A DNA stretch of 64,000 nucleotides from JANQOH01 sp965201115 (lineage in GTDB: Bacteria > Pseudomonadota > Alphaproteobacteria > UBA7887). Shown piece by piece: positions 9,269 to 18,300 of the stretch. How positions within the stretch are numbered: position 1 is the first letter of the stretch; each line of letters starts with the position of its first letter. A program made the position numbers and the translations under genes. The notes under the pieces are model-generated. The model ran no database searches, had not been told where the DNA came from, and worked only from the letters and a program-made list of their open reading frames with translations. Location of the stretch: positions 682,001-746,000 of the forward strand of contig OZ241745.1 of the NCBI GenBank assembly GCA_965201115.1, read 5' to 3'.

Positions 9269-10345
9269 GTGGCCGAAACGGGCGGCGCGCCCGGCGAAAA
9301 CGCCCCGCCGACAGCCGAGGCGCTGCTCGCGTGGTACGACCGCGCCCGCCGCGACCTGCCGTGGCGCGCCCCGCCCGGCGCGCGCCCCGACCCCTACGCG
9401 GTGTGGCTCGCCGAAGTCATGCTGCAACAGACCGTCGCCGCGGCGGTCGCGCCGCGCTTCCGGCGCTTCCTGGAGACGTGGCCGGACGTGCGCGCCCTCG
9501 CGGCGGCGGACCGGGAGGCGGTGATGCGCGCCTGGGCGGGCCTCGGCTATTACGCCCGCGCGCGCAACCTCCACGCCTGCGCCAAGGCGGTGGCGGAGCG
9601 CCACGGCGGCGAATTCCCGCGCGGCGAGGCCGCCTTGCGCGCCCTTCCCGGCATCGGCGCCTACACCGCCGCGGCGATTTCCGCCATCGCTTTCGACGAA
9701 CCCGCCGCCGCGGTCGACGGCAATGTCGAGCGGGTCATGGCGCGCGTTTTCGCGGTCGACGAGCCGCTTCCGGGCGCGCGGCGCGTCTTGCGCGCCCACG
9801 CCGCCGGGCTGACGCCGCGGCTGCGCCCCGGCGATTACGCGCAAGCGGTCATGGAGCTTGGCGCGACCGTCTGCCGCCCGCGCAACCCGCGCTGCGGAGA
9901 GTGCCCGTGGCGCGGCGCCTGCCGCGCGCGGGCGCTCGGCACGGCGAACGCATTGCCGCGGCGCGCGCCCCGTCCGCCGCGCCCGCTGCGCCGCGGCGTC
10001 GCGTTCTGGATACTCCGCGGCGACGGCGCCGCGCTGTTCGAGCGCCGCCCCGACCGCGGCCTGCTCGGCGGCACGCTCGGCCTGCCCTCCACCGAGTGGA
10101 CCGGGACGCCGCCCGTCCGCGCCGCGCCGCCCGTCCCGGCGCTGGACCTGCGCGCGCTCCCCGGCGCGGTCGAGCACGGTTTCACCCATTTCCGGCTGGA
10201 ACTGCGCATGCATGCCGGGCGCGCGCGGCCCCCCGCCGCCGATGGCATTTGGCTGCGGCCCGGCGACATCGACCTCCGCGCCCTGCCCACGCTCACGCGC
10301 AAACTCGTCGTTTTCGCCCGCGAGAGCCAAGGCGGCCGCGCGTGA
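9269..10345 (+). CDS. mutY: A/G-specific adenine glycosylase
   Basis: 358 residues. MutY removes adenine mispaired with 8-oxoguanine. Visible features are catalytic Glu49 in LAEVMLQQT, helix-hairpin-helix LPGIGAYTAAAI (126-137), catalytic Asp150 in AVDGNVERV, and a 4Fe-4S loop with Cys202, Cys209, Cys212 and Cys218 (C-x6-C-x2-C-x5-C). A C-terminal Nudix-like domain (about 235-355) with a GFTHF segment recognises the oxidised guanine. The GTG at 9269 was chosen because GGAGG lies about 9 bases upstream and the family's N-terminus begins here; the frame continues upstream without homology. Confidence 0.94.
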   Translation: MAETGGAPGENAPPTAEALLAWYDRARRDLPWRAPPGARPDPYAVWLAEVMLQQTVAAAVAPRFRRFLETWPDVRALAAADREAVMRAWAGLGYYARARNLHACAKAVAERHGGEFPRGEAALRALPGIGAYTAAAISAIAFDEPAAAVDGNVERVMARVFAVDEPLPGARRVLRAHAAGLTPRLRPGDYAQAVMELGATVCRPRNPRCGECPWRGACRARALGTANALPRRAPRPPRPLRRGVAFWILRGDGAALFERRPDRGLLGGTLGLPSTEWTGTPPVRAAPPVPALDLRALPGAVEHGFTHFRLELRMHAGRARPPAADGIWLRPGDIDLRALPTLTRKLVVFARESQGGRA

Positions 10346-10457
10346 CCGGCGCGCATCGCCGCCGCCGCGCTTGCGCGCGCGGGAAGCGCGGCCTATCCTT
10401 GGCAGAGGACGCTGCCCGGCCGCGAAGCCGGCGGCCGGCGAAACACGGGAGTACGCC

Positions 10458-11732
10458 ATGAGGCGCGCGGCGCTCGTTTTTCTGTTCTCCGCCCTGCTGG
10501 CGCTGTCGTGGGCGGCGCGCGCGGCGGCGCTGCCTTCCGCCGACCCGGAAGCCGTCGGCATGTCGTCCCAACGCCTCGAACGCCTGGGCGATGCGCTGGA
10601 GCGCGACGTCGCCGACCGGGTCATCCCCGGCGCCGTCGTGCTGATCGCGCGGCGCGGGGCGGTCGCGTGGCACGAGGCATTCGGCTATCGCGACCGCGCC
10701 GCGGGCGCGCCCATGGAGCGCGACTCCATCTTCCGCATCTACTCGATGACGAAACCGCTGTTCAGCGCCGCCGCCATGACCTTGGTCGAGGAAGGCGCGC
10801 TCGTTCCGTCGGAGCCCATCGCGCGCCATCTGCCCGCCTTCGCGGAGATGAGCGTCGGCGTCGCGATCGCCGACCCGGAAACCGGCGGAGAGCGCCTCGA
10901 ACTCGTCCCCGCGAAGCGCCCGATTACCCTGCAAGACCTGTTGCGCCACACTTCGGGGCTGACTTATGCGTTCATCGGCGCCGGGCCGGTCAAGGAGGCC
11001 TACAAGGCGGCGGGGCTCGCGTCGTTCTCCCTCGACATGACGATCATGGAATACGCCGGCCGTGTGGCCCGCCTGCCGTTGCTTTGGCAGCCGGGGACGA
11101 CGTGGGATTACGGGCGCTCGACCGACATTCTCGGAGCGGTCATGGAGGCCGCCGCCGGCGAGGCGCTCGACGCGTTCATGGCGCGGCGCATATTCGAGCC
11201 CCTCGGCATGGCCGACACCGCCTTTTGGGTACCGGAAACCGGGCATGATCGCATCGCCGAGCCGCAGGCCGACCCCGAGACCGGCGCGGTCGACGACCTG
11301 ATCGACATCCGCCGCCCGCCGAAAATGCTGGCCGGCGGCCACGGCCTCGTCTCCACCGCCGCCGATTACGCGCGCTTTTGCCAGGCGATGCTGAACGGCG
11401 GCGCGCTGGACGGCGTCCGCGTGCTGAGCCGCAAGACCGTGGAGTACATGACCGCCGACCACCTCGGCGCCGGCATATCGAAGGCGGGCACGGCATATCT
11501 GCCCGGCCCCGGCTACGGTTTCGGCCTCGGCTTCGGCGTCCGCGCGGCGGCGGGCGAATCCCCCTGGCCCGGCTCGGTCGGCGAATACTTCTGGGGCGGG
11601 TATGCCGGAACCTACTTCTGGATCGACCCGTCGGAAGAGCTCGTTGTCGTCTATATGATGCAGAGCGTGAAAAACCGCGTCCGCTACCGCATGCTGCTCC
11701 GCAACCTCGTTCTTCAGGCCATTGTGGATTAG
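10458..11732 (+). CDS. serine hydrolase, beta-lactamase class C / esterase family
   Basis: 424 residues with a clear signal peptide (hydrophobic to about 23). The SxxK motif is SMTK (Ser96, Lys99). The tyrosine motif appears as WDYGRSTD and the C-terminal WGGYAGTYFW takes the place of the KTG/HxG motif. This pattern fits family VIII esterases or penicillin-recognising hydrolases better than a true AmpC lactamase. Probably periplasmic; substrate unknown. Independent start 112 bp after mutY. The stop codon abuts the end of an IS5-like remnant. Confidence 0.85.
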   Translation: MRRAALVFLFSALLALSWAARAAALPSADPEAVGMSSQRLERLGDALERDVADRVIPGAVVLIARRGAVAWHEAFGYRDRAAGAPMERDSIFRIYSMTKPLFSAAAMTLVEEGALVPSEPIARHLPAFAEMSVGVAIADPETGGERLELVPAKRPITLQDLLRHTSGLTYAFIGAGPVKEAYKAAGLASFSLDMTIMEYAGRVARLPLLWQPGTTWDYGRSTDILGAVMEAAAGEALDAFMARRIFEPLGMADTAFWVPETGHDRIAEPQADPETGAVDDLIDIRRPPKMLAGGHGLVSTAADYARFCQAMLNGGALDGVRVLSRKTVEYMTADHLGAGISKAGTAYLPGPGYGFGLGFGVRAAAGESPWPGSVGEYFWGGYAGTYFWIDPSEELVVVYMMQSVKNRVRYRMLLRNLVLQAIVD

Positions 11733-11844
11733 AGCCTGTACCATAATTCGGTCGCTGTGTTTTGGCTTTGGCCAGTCGCCTGACGAGGAGCTGGACGCTG
11801 GCGAGGAAGAGCCATGCGCGGGCGCTTTCGATGGCGGTCTCGAA
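11732..11844 (-). pseudogene. IS5-like transposase 3' remnant
   Basis: Read on the minus strand, this encodes FETAIESARAWLFLASVQ and a few more residues before a stop, the C-terminal end typical of IS5-group transposases. A possible terminal repeat GAGCCTGTACC lies next to the serine hydrolase stop. The rest of the element is missing; the IS66 element begins at 11845. Confidence 0.5.
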
Positions 11845-13721
11845 GTAAGCGTCCGGTTATGGGGCTATTGGGTTTTTACGGTGGTGTTTTGTGTTCCCGG
11901 TTCCACGGCATGAGTTCGTGGATTCGGTTTGTTTTGTAGTCCTGGATACGGTTGAGTGTGTCTGCGATCCATGCGCGCGGGTCGATGCCGTTTAGTTTTG
12001 CGGTTTCGATGAGCGTGTATGCGGTTGCGGCGGTTGCGCCGCCGGCTTCGGAGCCTGCGAACAGCCAGTTCTTGCGTCCGAGGGCGATGCCGCGGATGGC
12101 GCGTTCGGCAGTATTGTTGTCGAGTTCGAGCGTTCCGTTGTCGAGCCAAGGGCGCAGGCGGGCCAGTCGGGCGCGGGCGTAGCGGATGGCGCCGGCCAGC
12201 GGCGTCCTGGCGGGTATGTTCGGGCTCTGTCGGGCGAGCCATGTTTCGAGGTCGTCGAAGAGGGGCCTGGCCTTGGCCTGGCGGATACGGGCGCGCTCTT
12301 CGGGCGTGTGCCCGCGGGCTTCGGCCTCGACGGCGTACAAGGCGGCGATGCGCTCGACGGCTTCCCTGGCGACCGGCGCGCCCTGACCGCGCGCGAGGTC
12401 GGCGAACTTGCGCCGGACATGGGCCATGCAGGGGGCTTCGCGGATGCGGCCTGTGCGGTAGAGTTCCGCGAACCCGGCATAGCCGTCGGCGTGCATCCAG
12501 CCCTTGAAGCCGGCCAGGCATCGGCGCGGGTTCTCGCCCTTGCGGTTGGCGCTGAAGCGGTAGCAGGCGGCCGGCGGCGCGGTTCCGCGCCACGGTCGTT
12601 CGTCGCGGGCATAGACCCATAGCCGTGCAGTGCGGGTCTTGCCCCTGGCGCCTTCGCCGCGCGGGGTTTGCAGGCGCACCGTGGTATCGTCGGCGAAGAT
12701 GGCGCCGCCGGCGCGCACATGGTTGCCGATCCCGTTGGCGACCGGCCCCGGCAAGGCGGCGCTCTTGCCGACCCATTCGGCCAGTGTCGAGCGGTCGAGG
12801 TCGATGCCGTCGCGGGCGAACATTTGCGCTTGGCGGTAGAGGGGGAGATGGTCTGCATATTTGCTCACCGGCACATGGGCAAGCAGGCCGGGTCCGGGGC
12901 GTCCGCGCTCGATGGGGCGCGGCGGCAGCGGCGCCTGGCAAAAGCGTGCACAGGCGCGGCAGATCGTGCGCGGTCTCACGATGCGGTTGACCACAAAACG
13001 ACCGGGTATGTACTCCAGTTCCTCGGTGATATCCGCGCCGACGGTCTTGACCGCGCCGCCGCAGGCGCCGCAGGCGCTTGCGGGTTCCAGCACCGTCTCG
13101 CGGCGCGGCAGACGGTCCGGCAAGGGGCGGCGCTTGCGCCGCGGCGCGCGTGCGGCGGCGGGTTCGGGTTGCGGGGGCGGGCTTGCGGCGCGGGCGACCT
13201 CCTCGTTCTCCAGCGCCAGTTGCAACTGCGCCAAGGCTTCCGAGCGCGCCCCGAAACGATGCCGGCGCATCCCCGCCAACTCATGACGCAACTTCTCAAT
13301 CAGGATATCGCGCGCCTTCAACGCCTCAGCGCGCGACCGCAGCGCTTCCTCGCGAGCCTGCAACTCGGCCGCCAAGGACGCCACCATGTCCTTCAGGCGC
13401 GCGGGATCGTCGGGGAGAGGCGCGGCGCGGTCAAGCATGAACGAACAATACCGACCCCAACCCCACAAGGCAAGCGCAAAATAGGAAATATCGAAAAAAT
13501 ATTTCCTCCCTGTGCCTCCCTCCCAAACGCTATCCTGCCACCGCAAGCCGCCGCGTTCGAACCGGCCACCGCCAATCGACGCACTCATGCAGCAGCGACA
13601 ACCGTGCAGGCATCGAAACAAGACCCCCATACGAAGCCGACCGCCAAACAAAACGACCCCCGAAATACCGAAACCCATAAACATAACCGACAATGACCAA
13701 GCGGGATAACCGGACGCTTAC
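11845..13721. mobile_element. IS66-family insertion sequence (tnpC-only type)
   Basis: The ends are inverted repeats beginning GTAAGCGTCCGGTTAT (11845 onward, and in inverse orientation ending at 13721). IS66 ends typically begin GTAA. One transposase gene fills the element and no TnpA/TnpB accessory genes are present, as in the ISBst12 subgroup. CTCGAA is found directly outside both ends, but the expected 8-bp duplication is not exact. About 280 bp of less GC-rich non-coding sequence (13439-13720) lies between tnpC and the right end. Confidence 0.85.
11876..13438 (-). CDS. IS66 family transposase (TnpC-like)
   Basis: 520 residues. In order: an N-terminal coiled coil with LRHELAGMRRHRFGARSE (about 45-70), an IS66 zinc finger (CGACGG ... 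CRAC, about 118-165), and the DDE catalytic domain with FADDTTVRL, MHADGYAGFAE and DNNTAERAIRG, ending in the C-terminal IS66 domain. It looks intact and full length, so the element may still be active. The ATG at 13438 was chosen because the reading frame further upstream (to 13693) reads only through the non-coding end of the element. Confidence 0.93.
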   Translation of the reverse strand: MLDRAAPLPDDPARLKDMVASLAAELQAREEALRSRAEALKARDILIEKLRHELAGMRRHRFGARSEALAQLQLALENEEVARAASPPPQPEPAAARAPRRKRRPLPDRLPRRETVLEPASACGACGGAVKTVGADITEELEYIPGRFVVNRIVRPRTICRACARFCQAPLPPRPIERGRPGPGLLAHVPVSKYADHLPLYRQAQMFARDGIDLDRSTLAEWVGKSAALPGPVANGIGNHVRAGGAIFADDTTVRLQTPRGEGARGKTRTARLWVYARDERPWRGTAPPAACYRFSANRKGENPRRCLAGFKGWMHADGYAGFAELYRTGRIREAPCMAHVRRKFADLARGQGAPVAREAVERIAALYAVEAEARGHTPEERARIRQAKARPLFDDLETWLARQSPNIPARTPLAGAIRYARARLARLRPWLDNGTLELDNNTAERAIRGIALGRKNWLFAGSEAGGATAATAYTLIETAKLNGIDPRAWIADTLNRIQDYKTNRIHELMPWNREHKTPP

Positions 13722-14004
13722 CTCGAACTCGACAACAATACCGCCGAACGCACCATCCGCGGCATCGCCCTCGGACGCAAGAACCGGTTCTTCGTCGGCT
13801 CCGAAGCCGGCGGCGGCGCCGCAACCGCATACGCGCTTATCGAAACCGCAAAACCAAACGGCGTCGACCCGCGCGCATGGATCGCAGACACACTCAACCA
13901 TATCCAAGACTACAAAACAAACCGAATCCACGAACTCATGCCTTGGAACCGGGAACACAAAACCCCGCCGTAAAAATCCAATAGCCCCATAACCGGACGC
14001 TTAC
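13722..14004 (+). pseudogene. second IS66 copy, 3' end of transposase and terminal repeat
   Basis: On the plus strand this encodes the last ~83 residues of an IS66 transposase (from LELDNNTAERTIRG to the TAA at 13971) and then the terminal repeat ending GCTTAC at 14004. It begins exactly at the right end of the complete IS66 element, at a mid-gene position of the transposase. The complete element therefore appears to have jumped into this older copy, whose other half is gone. Confidence 0.8.
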
Positions 14005-14937
14005 GTAAACACCGCCGCCGAACTTGGGAACGTCGTTCGTTCCAGTGGAGATCACGGCGCCGTCGGTCGCAGTTAGGCACGCGCCGACTTGCCGGGAAAG
14101 GCACGAAGACTGCAGTGCGGCAGAATGGGCATGATACATAGCACGTTCGCTTAAATTGGGCCGCACCATACCGATACCGAGCATCAAATTCCTAAATCTC
14201 TCGATATCGTCGTTCATCCCCACACCATCGGGTGACTGTTCGTTGTTGTCGACAAAGAAGTCGGCAAGGTAAAATGCATCACGGACTTGTTGGCCATGGT
14301 GTTCTTCGTCGTCCGATTCATCGCGATCCAAAAATCGTCTAACATCCTCTTCAGGTACTCCGGCGTATTTGGCGACGCTGTCCAACGGTCCATGGAGTCT
14401 TCGCTCGCGCTCGGCGCGTTCGCAATGTACAGCCATAAGCCGGAACGAGGGGCCGTAAATTTCGCGAAGGAGTTCGACTTCGCGAGGGTGCTTTATTGAG
14501 TCAAGAACAAAGACGATCGGGGTTTCGCCCGGAACGTTGTCGCCCCGCAGTTCTCTAATCTTTTGAACAGCAAGGACGGCCACGGCTTCGGGCCTGCGAA
14601 GTTTGCGGAGTCGGTCCCCTTCGTCTTGAAGCCGTTTGGCTCGCTCGAAGGCGCGTGTTCCGTCCAGATGGGGCGCGCCCGCGGCGCCCGCATCGACGCT
14701 AATGGACAAAAAATGCTCGATAAGGCTGCTGAGTTTGATCGGATGGACCGTGTAGTCTGATGCCCCGAAGTATCTTTGCAAGCGTGTCGAAGCGACCGAG
14801 CAACCGGCCCCGGCATACCCAACCATGCCGACGACCAGTTCACGCGACTTGGGCGATACGGCGGCGCCGCGCACATCGTCCGCGCCGGAAAGTCCGGACG
14901 TTTCGACAGCTTTCAGGCGTTGCGTTCCGTTCGACAT
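14005..14937 (-). pseudogene. avcD: anti-phage dCTP/dCMP deaminase, 3' truncated by IS66
   Basis: About 311 native residues survive. An N-terminal nucleotide-kinase-like domain has the P-loop-like GMVGYAGAGCS (about 36-46). A linker follows, then the beginning of a cytidine-deaminase-fold domain (SRQVGA ... STGTNDVPKFGGGVY). The domain order is that of the AvcD-type deaminases that deplete dCTP/dCMP during phage infection. The frame then runs into the IS66 end, so the zinc-binding HxE and PCxxC segments are missing and the remnant should be catalytically dead. Base composition is less GC-rich than the neighbours, suggesting acquisition by transfer. No downstream half was found in the window. 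Confidence 0.72.
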
Positions 14938-15034
14938 CGATGGCGTGCTCCTGCGCTATGCGCGCCGCCACCGAAGCGTCGGATGGGGGCGAGCGCCGTT
15001 TCGACGTAATCGAACAGCGTATCGGCGCCGGCTG

Positions 15035-16021
15035 TCAAGCCGGCGCGGCGAAAACGCGCTTGAGGCCTGCGCCGAGGGGGCGGACCTCGGCGGCGCGCAG
15101 GGCGCCGGCGGCGGCAAGCGCGCGGTGGCAGGCCGGCAGGTTGTAGTGCGGGATGGCCGGGTAGAGATGATGCTCGATGTGGTAGTTCACATGGTGCGGG
15201 AACAGCGCCCACGCGAGCCACCGCGGCGGCAAACACGTGCGCGCGGCGGCAAGCGGCGAGCCGGAAGCGGGGTCGGGGACCGCGCCGTGCTCCAGCACCG
15301 CGCGCAGCCGCAGCAGCGCCTGAAGCAGCGTGACCGCCGGCAAGACCCACAACAGCAGATACTCGAAAACGAAGCCGCCCGCGGCAGCGGCGGCGAAAAG
15401 CCCCGCCTGCACGGCAACGACGAAACGGCGGTCGCGGCGCGCGGCCTCGCGCAGCGCCGGGCTCGTGTCGTCGAGCGGACGCGGCGCGCCCCCGCCCGCG
15501 CGGTTCGCAGCCGGCGCGCCGAAGAAATAGGCGTAGGTCTTCCACGCGGTCAGCCCGGCCAGGTCGCGCGCCAGCTTCTTCGCCAAGTACAGCCGCCCGC
15601 GCGGATAGCCCCCGTGCAACGCAATGTCCGGGTCGCGCGGGCCGTAAAGATGGTTGTGGTGCAGCCGATGCACCGTCCGGTAGGTCGCCGTCGAGATGCC
15701 GCCGAGCGCGCCGAGCAGCCGGCCCGCCGCGTCGTTGAGCCGGCGCGATGGATACAGCCGGTAATGCGCGGCGTCGTGCGCCAGGACGAACAGCGCGTGC
15801 TGCCCCGCCGCGGCGACTACGAACGCCGCCGCCCACACCGCCGGGTGCGGCCACGCCAGCGCGGCCGCGGCCGCCGCAGCGAGCATGGCGACGGTCCGCG
15901 CGATCGCCGCCGTCGCGCGCGCCGGATCGAGGCGCGCGAGCCGCTTGACCGTCGCCGGCGGCAACGGCCCGCCGCGGCGAAGGCCGTCGCGAAATTCCTG
16001 CCCCGCGATGGCGCAGTCCAT
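15035..16021 (-). CDS. membrane fatty acid desaturase family protein
   Basis: 328 residues with several hydrophobic segments (about 42-58, 62-80, 195-235). The three histidine clusters of the di-iron membrane desaturase/hydroxylase family are present: HDAAH (82-86), HRLHHNH (118-124) and HHVNYHIEHH in the C-terminal third. It inserts double bonds or hydroxyls into acyl chains or related lipids; which lipid is not evident. It is divergent to the nuclease gene and preceded by the avcD remnant transcribed the same way. Confidence 0.88.
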   Translation of the reverse strand: MDCAIAGQEFRDGLRRGGPLPPATVKRLARLDPARATAAIARTVAMLAAAAAAALAWPHPAVWAAAFVVAAAGQHALFVLAHDAAHYRLYPSRRLNDAAGRLLGALGGISTATYRTVHRLHHNHLYGPRDPDIALHGGYPRGRLYLAKKLARDLAGLTAWKTYAYFFGAPAANRAGGGAPRPLDDTSPALREAARRDRRFVVAVQAGLFAAAAAGGFVFEYLLLWVLPAVTLLQALLRLRAVLEHGAVPDPASGSPLAAARTCLPPRWLAWALFPHHVNYHIEHHLYPAIPHYNLPACHRALAAAGALRAAEVRPLGAGLKRVFAAPA

Positions 16022-16095
16022 GCGCCGATACTATCCCGTTTCCGCGCGCCGGGGAACGTTGACCGCGAACGGCGCCGCGCTACGATTGTGGAGCC

Positions 16096-16875
16096 ATGCG
16101 CGGAGTTTTCTTCCTTTTCGGTTCGTACGTCCTGGCCCTTGCCGTTACTTGGGTTGTCGCGGTCGCGGTCATCGATACGCTCGACCGCGCGCCGCCGCGT
16201 TCGGCCCCGGAGATTGCCCCCGGCGCCGGCGGCGAATACGTGCGCGACCCGGCCCCGTTCCTGCCCAGCGGCGGCGGCGGCGCTGTCGAAGCGCCCGCGC
16301 CCCCGCCGCCGCCGGTTCTGCCGGGCCGCGCGCCGCCGCGTTCGGGGCCGGATACCGCTCGCCGCGCCGGCGGCGAAAACGTGCGCGACCCGGCACCGGT
16401 TTCGCGCGGCGGCGGCGGCAATGCCGTCGGAGCATCCGCGCCCCCGCCGCCGCCGGTTCTGATCGGCCGCGCTCAGGTCATCGACGGCGATTCGCTCGTG
16501 GTGGCGGGCGAGCGCGTGCGCCTGTTCGGCATCGACGCGCCGGAGCGCGATCAGCAATGCCGCGACGCGGCGGGCCGAACATATGCGTGCGGACGCGCCG
16601 CGGCGGCGGCGCTGCGGAAGCGCATCGCCAATCGCGGCGTGCGTTGCGAGCTCGGTCCCGAACGCGACCGCTACGGACGTGTGCTCGGCGTGTGCAGCGG
16701 CGGCGCGACCGAGCTGAACGCATGGATGGCGGCGCAGGGCCACGCCGTGGCGCTTCCGCGCATTTCCCGCCGCTACGCCGGCGACGAAGCGGCGGCGCGC
16801 GCAGCCCGGCGCGGCCTCTGGAGCTGCGCGTTCGTGCGGCCCGCGGCATGGCGAAGCGGCGAGCGCCTCCGGTAG
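16096..16875 (+). CDS. membrane-anchored thermonuclease-like protein with duplicated Pro-rich linker
   Basis: 259 residues. One N-terminal transmembrane segment or uncleaved signal (about 4-28) precedes a linker of two ~46-residue repeats (RAPPRS ... AGGE-VRDPAP ... APPPPPVL, about 31-122). A staphylococcal-nuclease-like domain follows (about 123-245) with DGDSLVVAGERVRLFGIDAPE and the Arg/Glu-containing ERDRYGRVLG. It is predicted to be a surface or periplasmic nuclease held off the membrane by the linker. The linker duplication is nearly exact at DNA level and recent. Confidence 0.87.
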   Translation: MRGVFFLFGSYVLALAVTWVVAVAVIDTLDRAPPRSAPEIAPGAGGEYVRDPAPFLPSGGGGAVEAPAPPPPPVLPGRAPPRSGPDTARRAGGENVRDPAPVSRGGGGNAVGASAPPPPPVLIGRAQVIDGDSLVVAGERVRLFGIDAPERDQQCRDAAGRTYACGRAAAAALRKRIANRGVRCELGPERDRYGRVLGVCSGGATELNAWMAAQGHAVALPRISRRYAGDEAAARAARRGLWSCAFVRPAAWRSGERLR

Positions 16876-16891
16876 CGCCGCCCGCCGGGCG

Positions 16892-17803
16892 TCATCCCGC
16901 CGCGGCCCGGCCCTTGTGTTGGTACGACCACGGCCCCGCATAGCCGCGCGACCAGTCCGGCGGGATCTCGCAGGGGCGCGGATCGTGATGCGCATGGCGC
17001 GCCGGCGCGCCGCGCACGATGGCGCCCGCGTGTTCGCCGGGGATCGGATTGGCGGTGTAGGGAAACGCGTCGGCGGACGAATAGACGCAGAGCAGCAACG
17101 GCCGGGGGCGGTCCGAGCGGTTGCGCCGCGAGCCGTGGATCGTGCGGCAGTTGAGCAAAATCATCGACCCCGCCGGCCCGGCAAGCTCAAGGACCTTGTC
17201 CGCGCCGTAGCCCGCCACGGTCTCTTCCGGGATGCGCAGCACCCAGTTGCGGTCGGCGTCGTACATGCTGTGCAGCGGCCCCTCGTGGCTGCCGCGCACC
17301 GCCAAGAGCGGCCCCATGTCGGCCGTGCAGTCTTCCAGATACACGCCGACGGTCACCGGGCTGTAGTTGGTGTGCGGCCATGCCTGGATGTCTTGATGCC
17401 AGTCGAAACTGTCGCCGTTGCCCCATTTGTAGTTGAGTTTCGAGTGATGGAACTTGACGTCGGGGCCGACGACATCGGCGGCGGCGTCGGCGGGCGCGCC
17501 GCGCGCGAACGCCCAAAAGGCGGGGTCGCGCGTGTCCGGGCTCGTCAGCCGCTTGAGGCGCGGCGCTTGCGCCGAGTGCCCGTCTTCGAGAATGCGCGCG
17601 CCGTCGCTTTGCGCCAGCCCGCGCGCCGCCTCGACCGCCGCGGCGCTCGCGGCCCGCAGGCGCTCCAGCTGCGCCGCGCCCACCGCGCCTTCGACCAGGA
17701 CCGCGCCGTCGTCGAAATAGGCCCGCCGCTGCGCTTCCGTAAGCGTCCGGCACGGATGCGCCAAAACCTCGTCGGTCAGCACCGCAGCCTCCTTGCCTTG
17801 CAT
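16892..17803 (-). CDS. phytanoyl-CoA dioxygenase family protein
   Basis: 303 residues. This is a non-haem Fe(II)/2-oxoglutarate oxygenase: the iron ligands WHQD (His and Asp) and the distal His in NCRTIHGSRRNRSDRPR, with the arginine that binds 2-oxoglutarate, are visible. The substrate is not predictable; family members hydroxylate acyl-CoAs, ectoine and many small molecules. The gene is convergent with the nuclease gene (16 bp between stops) and stands alone. Confidence 0.9.
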   Translation of the reverse strand: MQGKEAAVLTDEVLAHPCRTLTEAQRRAYFDDGAVLVEGAVGAAQLERLRAASAAAVEAARGLAQSDGARILEDGHSAQAPRLKRLTSPDTRDPAFWAFARGAPADAAADVVGPDVKFHHSKLNYKWGNGDSFDWHQDIQAWPHTNYSPVTVGVYLEDCTADMGPLLAVRGSHEGPLHSMYDADRNWVLRIPEETVAGYGADKVLELAGPAGSMILLNCRTIHGSRRNRSDRPRPLLLCVYSSADAFPYTANPIPGEHAGAIVRGAPARHAHHDPRPCEIPPDWSRGYAGPWSYQHKGRAAAG

Positions 17804-18056
17804 GATTTTCCGCGCCCCGGCGCCGCGCGCCGCCGACGGCGGAAACTACCGGGTTTCCGCGCGCCGCGCCACGCGCGCCGCGAACCTGTACGCGGCGTTG
17901 ACACGGCGCGCCGAACAGGGCATGGTACGGGCGCTGCACGATGCCTGTCTCTTATCCGGTAGCGCCGATGCGCGTCCGACTGAGCCGCGGGATGGTGCGT
18001 CATGCCGCCCGGCGCCGACAGGCTGGGGCGGCGTTCACGGAGCGAAAGGAACGAAG

Positions 18057-18266
18057 ATGCCTACCGGAACGGTCAAGTGGTTCAACCCGACCAAGGGTTA
18101 TGGGTTCATCGAACCCGACGACGGCGGACGCGACGCGTTCGTGCATATCTCGGCGGTGGAGCGCGCGGGGCTGAACGGCCTGCGCGAGGGCCAGCGCGTC
18201 GAATACGAGCTGGTTCCCGGACGCAACGGGCGCTCCTCGGCGGAAAACCTCGTCGCGAAAGACTGA
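18057..18266 (+). CDS. cold-shock domain protein
   Basis: 69 residues. A complete single cold-shock domain with RNP1 KGYGFIEP and RNP2 DAFVHIS and the usual GTVKWFN start. It binds single-stranded RNA and DNA, melting RNA secondary structure. The ATG at 18057 is preceded by GAAAGGAACGAAG. The 253 bp upstream contains no other gene and may hold a long 5' leader, as in many csp genes. Confidence 0.95.
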   Translation: MPTGTVKWFNPTKGYGFIEPDDGGRDAFVHISAVERAGLNGLREGQRVEYELVPGRNGRSSAENLVAKD

Positions 18267-18280
18267 TCGCGGCGCGTCGG

Positions 18281-18300
18281 GGCGGCGCTACGGCGCCGCC
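18281..18300. terminator. stem-loop between csp and fdsA
   Basis: GGCGGCGC, loop TACG, GCGCCGCC forms an 8-bp perfect stem at the convergent junction of the two genes, overlapping the fdsA stop. No T-run follows on either strand, so it is only a candidate bidirectional terminator. Confidence 0.4.

Noticed and set aside
10458..11732. AmpC beta-lactamase
   Set aside because: The SxxK motif is present but the tyrosine and KTG-type motifs are not those of AmpC. An esterase/hydrolase of the same fold is more likely.
11837..13729. Exact 8-bp target duplication around the complete IS66
   Set aside because: Only CTCGAA matches directly outside both ends. The 8-mers GTCTCGAA and CTCGAACT differ, as expected if the flanks were rearranged or the match is chance.
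14938..15034. AvcI-type antitoxin RNA upstream of the avcD remnant
   Set aside because: Only 97 bp lie between the avcD start and the desaturase stop, and no clear structure or promoter was seen.
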